Positions 60,901-64,000 of a DNA stretch of 64,000 nt are shown piece by piece (position 1 is the stretch's first letter; the number at the start of each line of letters is the position of its first letter). The translations under genes were made by a program, and so were the position numbers. The notes under the pieces were generated by a model, which was not told the DNA's origin, searched no databases, and worked only from the letters and a program-made list of their open reading frames with translations. Origin of the DNA: Paenibacillus sp. yr247 (GTDB lineage Bacteria > Bacillota > Bacilli > Paenibacillales > NBRC-103111); contig NZ_FNIF01000019.1 of assembly GCF_900103825.1 (NCBI RefSeq), forward strand, positions 32,938 to 96,937, read 5' to 3'.

Positions 60901-61350
60901 CTAGCCGATTTTCTTCCTAGTCACGACGGTTACAGCTGAATTATAATAGCGCAGCCAATCAGTTATGTACAACATTTTTATCAGGAAGTCAGGAGCATTC
61001 CCATGCAGACTCGCATATTTTTCTTGCTGCAGCAGTTGATGCATCTCCCAGCTTTTCAGAAATATGGCTTTGATGAAAGCTTCCTCCGTTTGCGGCTTAT
61101 ACAGATCCGTTCCGCGGGAAAGTTCAATTTCCTCAATAATGACGCCTCGATAGTATGGATGTACATTCACTTGTTGACCCAAATCAATGTAAGCAAGTCC
61201 CGTATATTCGAAAGGCAGCCAAATTAAATTAGTCTTTTTATCTTCGAGTTTAACTGTGTAGGCTAAGCCCAAATTCAATGCAATCGGCTGCGGATAATTG
61301 TTAATTAGTCCGGATCTTAGGTGATCCGCTACATTTTCAACGAAATTCAT
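60901..61350 (-). CDS. Hypothetical protein
   Basis: 149 residues from the ATG at 61350, behind GGAGAGGAAG. VENVADHLRSGLINNYPQPI is helical, then beta-rich LNLGLAYTVKLEDKKTNLIW and later a helical DFLIKMLYITDWLRYYN. No membrane segment or signal. No family recognised. Has its own terminator. The gap 61351-61768 holds only the ECF-type promoter below and AT-rich DNA. Confidence 0.6.
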   Translation of the reverse strand: MNFVENVADHLRSGLINNYPQPIALNLGLAYTVKLEDKKTNLIWLPFEYTGLAYIDLGQQVNVHPYYRGVIIEEIELSRGTDLYKPQTEEAFIKAIFLKSWEMHQLLQQEKYASLHGNAPDFLIKMLYITDWLRYYNSAVTVVTRKKIG

Positions 61351-61724
61351 GGTGTTCTTCCTCTCCCGAAGGACCTGATATACATACAGTGTCCAACCTT
61401 CATATTGCGTGTTAAGGCCTTCTATTGTCAAGACATACCCTATTACGAACTCCCTGCACATTACCGCATAAAAACAACCAATGATTAATGTTCTTAATAA
61501 AACTCATCTAGATTTCGACCTATAGTCATTTCCAAATTTCACAAAGGCGTCCGACTTATATGCTAGTCCACTCTCGAATTATATAAGGGATGATTTCAAT
61601 ATCCATTTGGCCATTCAAATTGGCTTCCTCATTTCCAAGAACATCAAGGGCTTATCCCCTATATATTCGTTCGATTAATGACCTTAAATCCTTAATTTTA
61701 TCCATTTATTTTTTTGTGAACTAC

Positions 61725-61748
61725 GAACTTTTTTAAACTTGTAACGTC
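61725..61748 (+). promoter_or_regulatory. ECF-type autoregulatory promoter
   Basis: GAAC, 16 bases, CGTC, 21 bases before the ECF sigma start codon. ECF sigma factors usually recognise (G)GAAC and CGT elements at this spacing and drive their own operon. Confidence 0.55.
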
Positions 61749-61768
61749 TAATTCAGAGAGGTGAGAGA

Positions 61769-62335
61769 ATGGAGACGACCGGTGTCCATGTATTTGATTA
61801 CTTAAAGTACGTTTCTGAAACAACGGATGAAAAAGCAATCCTACGCAATTTAATGGAGGCTTATGGGAATGACGTATGGAATTATGCGTTTAGCATTTGC
61901 CGCAATATGGATTTAGCCGATGACATTACGCAGGATGCTTTTTTAAAAGTATATCGCAATCTTACCTCATTCCGCGGCGAAGCTTCGGTCAAGACCTGGC
62001 TGCTCACTATTACACGTAATACCACTTATGATTACCTACGAAAAGCATTCTGGCGTAAAGTAACCCTTGTTGGCTTCATTCAATCTGCAGGTACATCAAA
62101 CTCGGCAGAAACGGAAGCAATGGAAAAATTATATGCAAGTGATATATGGAAAAAAGTGATTTCTCTTCCTCCTAAGTATAGGGAAATTTTGATTTTGCAT
62201 GCCCACTACCAGCTCTCAACGAAAGAAATGGCAGCCATTCTCAACATCTCGGAGGGAACCGTTAAATCCCGGCTTCACCACGCCAGACTCAAGGTGATCA
62301 GTCTGAAGGAGCGTGAAGCGCTTGAACAATCCTGA
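61769..62335 (+). CDS. ECF-family RNA polymerase sigma factor
   Basis: 188 residues. Region 2 (YGNDVWNYAFSICRNMDLAD, DITQDAFLKVYRNLTSFRGE) and region 4 (LPPKYREILILHAHYQLSTK, EMAAILNISEGTVKSRLHHA) are intact. Ribosome binding site GAGAGGTGAG. It overlaps the following membrane protein gene by 23 bases, the usual sign of a sigma/anti-sigma pair. It resembles SigV/SigW-like envelope-stress factors; subgroup uncertain. Confidence 0.92.
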   Translation: METTGVHVFDYLKYVSETTDEKAILRNLMEAYGNDVWNYAFSICRNMDLADDITQDAFLKVYRNLTSFRGEASVKTWLLTITRNTTYDYLRKAFWRKVTLVGFIQSAGTSNSAETEAMEKLYASDIWKKVISLPPKYREILILHAHYQLSTKEMAAILNISEGTVKSRLHHARLKVISLKEREALEQS

Positions 62336-63602
62336 TCCAGATGACTTACACAAAAAGTTGGAATCAGGACCGCTTGAGCAACCCGGCTTTACTTCCAAGC
62401 TTCAACGCGACATCGAGGAAGCGATAGAGCGAAAGGAACGAGCGAAGCCGAAGGTAAAGCCCGTACTCTGCTTCGCTGGAGTTGGTGCGATCGCTGCAGC
62501 GGTACTGCTCTTCCCATGGAGTACGATCCATACCCAAAGTGCTGCAGCTCCTGCTATGGATGCTTCTGTTATGACTGCAGGAGCGTCCATAAGCTTGTCC
62601 CCAGCACCGATAAGCACCGCACTTCTTATTGGCCTTAGGACCGAACATGACCCCAACAGCAGTGAGGTTGGGAGCACTCTGAAACCAATGCGCTACAGCA
62701 CATATCGAACGATGCTTATTGCGCCTGTTCGAGGGCAATTGCAAAAGACATCTGAGGGCACGGGAATTCTCATGCCTTATAAGCAAAATTTTTGGAAAAT
62801 CGATTCCCTTGTCCATAAAACGAAAACAGATGAATTCCACTATTTATCTGCTCATTTAGCAGATCAGCCCGTGAAACCTGAAAAATTCCCCGATCAGGCA
62901 GATGTACAATTAAATCATGTGGAAACACTGTTGTTTGCAGGAAATCAATATGTATCCATTGCCGAATCAGAGCAAGCTTGGCGTGGCAATGCCCCTTACC
63001 AAGCTGATCGCATTTGGGTTCGTACCCTCCCGCAATTAAAGGAAGGGCACACGGTGCAGTTCTATAACAAACCGTTGGACAAGAACCATGTATCGATCAA
63101 CGATCTATACGGCACTAACATCAGCAGTGTACTTACACGTGTATCGAACGGTCCCACAGCTATGCTAGGTGAGATTACGGGCCAAAGCTGGACCGTCCAA
63201 CGTGAACCAGGGCGCTGGGTCGGCAAGGTCGCAGAGACGCCGCGAGTTGGCGCTAAGACCCCCGATAGCTATGTACTACACGACTTCCCGCTTGAGCTTC
63301 CGGACAAAGTCGTCAATCACGACGATCTCTGCTGTTCTTGGAGCGGCATTCAGTCCTCATGGCCGCAAGCGACCGATACGTTAACATCGCCGATGAACGA
63401 TATGATTGTTATCTTTGAGGACGGCAAGCTCAAGTTCTATCCTTACGGTCAGGCGCCCGGAAATACTCCGCAGCTAGTTCTGGATCTGCAGCCCGGCGAG
63501 CAGCTTGTTATGGCGCAGTGGGCGACAGATCACTACGTTCAGGAGTGGATCGATAAGGTTGGCCGTTATTTATCGGTCAATAAGATGAACGAGCACCCAT
63601 GA
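62313..63602 (+). CDS. Probable membrane anti-sigma factor
   Basis: 429 residues with a GTG start behind AAGGAGC, inside the sigma gene. A 50-residue cytoplasmic part (LHKKLESGPLEQPGFTSKLQ, RDIEEAIERKERAKPKVKPV), one membrane helix (about 50-68, FAGVGAIAAAVLLFPW), then a large extracytoplasmic domain of unknown fold. The cytoplasmic part is short and lacks the zinc-binding HxxxCxxC motif, so the anti-sigma function rests on gene order and topology. The outer domain would sense the signal or be cut by regulated proteolysis. Confidence 0.7.
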   Translation: MKRLNNPDPDDLHKKLESGPLEQPGFTSKLQRDIEEAIERKERAKPKVKPVLCFAGVGAIAAAVLLFPWSTIHTQSAAAPAMDASVMTAGASISLSPAPISTALLIGLRTEHDPNSSEVGSTLKPMRYSTYRTMLIAPVRGQLQKTSEGTGILMPYKQNFWKIDSLVHKTKTDEFHYLSAHLADQPVKPEKFPDQADVQLNHVETLLFAGNQYVSIAESEQAWRGNAPYQADRIWVRTLPQLKEGHTVQFYNKPLDKNHVSINDLYGTNISSVLTRVSNGPTAMLGEITGQSWTVQREPGRWVGKVAETPRVGAKTPDSYVLHDFPLELPDKVVNHDDLCCSWSGIQSSWPQATDTLTSPMNDMIVIFEDGKLKFYPYGQAPGNTPQLVLDLQPGEQLVMAQWATDHYVQEWIDKVGRYLSVNKMNEHP

Positions 63603-63639
63603 GTGAATGAATGATCTGGACCCCCATACAAAAAACCTC

Positions 63640-64000
63640 TAAGTACACTGGTACCCATAGTCTGGACACTTTGAAAAAGTGTTCAGACTGTGGGTACCTT
63701 TTTTTGTATACTAGAGTAAGCACCGGAGGGGATTACATCATGTCTAAAAAAATCTTTAACGAAAAAGACCGAATGAAATTATCAACCAATAAATATGTTG
63801 TCAAGATAAGTGAGAAAGCAATAACCTATGCTGATGAATTTAAACAGTTGTTCATCGATCAATACATGGAGGGGAAAACCCCTTGGGAAATCTTTGAATC
63901 AAACGGTTTTGATGTAAACATAATTGGAAAGCAACGTGTAAAAGCATGCGCCAAGCGTTGGAAGAAAGCATACGGAGAAGATGGAATTACTGGACTAGCC
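63640..64000 (+). mobile_element. Left end of an IS3-family insertion sequence (continues beyond window)
   Basis: A 22-base-arm hairpin (63650-63671 against 63677-63698), starting GGTACCCATAGTCTGG, is followed by a T run and then an OrfA-type transposase gene. A terminator-like hairpin at the end protects IS genes from outside transcription. The exact left end is uncertain (63640-63650). The right end is outside the window. Confidence 0.7.
63740..64000 (+). CDS. IS3-family transposase OrfA-like protein (partial)
   Basis: ATG at 63740 behind GGAGGGG, open for 87 codons to the edge. Start MSKKIFNEKDRMKLSTNKYV, then KISEKAITYADEFKQLFIDQ, GKTPWEIFESNGFDVNIIG and a Trp-Lys-Lys-Ala-Tyr stretch: the helix-turn-helix DNA-binding OrfA common in Paenibacillus IS3-type elements. 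OrfB with the DDE catalytic domain should follow outside. Confidence 0.75.
   Translation, partial: MSKKIFNEKDRMKLSTNKYVVKISEKAITYADEFKQLFIDQYMEGKTPWEIFESNGFDVNIIGKQRVKACAKRWKKAYGEDGITGLA

Noticed and set aside
1..64000. CRISPR arrays, tRNA or rRNA genes, prophage, toxin-antitoxin or restriction systems
   Set aside because: No regular direct repeats, tRNA cloverleaf, rRNA or recognisable genes of these kinds were found on reading both strands; a tool search could still find short items.

Overview
The window comes from a spore-forming Firmicute, most likely Paenibacillus or a close relative. Supporting signs are the gerP spore-permeability cluster, a SleB-type cortex hydrolase, two SLH-domain surface proteins, a bacilliredoxin, UvsE, low-to-moderate GC with AGGAGG-type ribosome binding sites, and intrinsic terminators after most units. 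It is ordinary chromosomal DNA with few signs of mobility. No rRNA, tRNA, CRISPR array, prophage or plasmid functions were seen. The identification as Paenibacillus is inference from gene content, not from a marker gene.

Layout. 0-9.5 kb: end of an inositol monophosphatase gene, fabI, uvsE, two small unknowns, ddl, an amidase_6 protein, acnA and a SleB-like hydrolase. 9.5-21 kb: a CDF cation exporter, an IclR regulator with its probable operator, a membrane alpha/beta hydrolase, dgt, TetR-folE, yneF, an HD-GYP phosphodiesterase, a tight run queG-ogt, and lepB with the ntdP-type phosphatase. 21-29 kb: a 34-codon gene, sodA, a Crp/Fnr regulator, mutY, a c-type cytochrome lipoprotein, acpS, an aldo/keto reductase, nadE and a bacilliredoxin. 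29-34 kb: a DUF3905 gene and an Lgt-like membrane protein carrying an internal start, a polysaccharide deacetylase lipoprotein, and a four-gene envelope-stress operon of Psp/Lia type. 34-42 kb: two small genes broken by single-base losses, a metallophosphoesterase, a secreted repeat protein, a two-component pair, a DnaA-box cluster, a BaiN-type flavoprotein and a decayed dicarboxylate transporter. 42-50 kb: a second inositol monophosphatase, a DRE-TIM aldolase, an ArlRS-like two-component pair, and an Hsp20-like gene divergent from gerPA/F-B-C-D-E. 50-64 kb: GH18-SLH protein, diguanylate cyclase, orphan response regulator, thiN, a lone LuxR-type HTH protein, a second deacetylase, a PilZ protein, fRMsr, araD behind AraR-like boxes, an SLH protein, an ECF sigma factor with a probable membrane anti-sigma, and the left end of an IS3-family element.

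Three themes link the genes. Cyclic di-GMP: a cyclase with intact GGDEF and I-site, an HD-GYP hydrolase with a changed GYP motif, and a PilZ receptor. Sporulation and germination: gerP, SleB-like, and a broken second GerPA/F-type gene. Envelope maintenance: Psp/Lia operon, ECF sigma/anti-sigma, two-component pairs, deacetylases, SLH proteins.

The clearest unexplained structures are a 134-bp element with 17-bp terminal inverted repeats present twice at identical length; single-base losses in small genes around 34 kb; an internal gene start inside the Lgt-like gene; and a 12-bp-arm palindrome at 20.85 kb. I did not find a convincing new defence or biosynthetic system.
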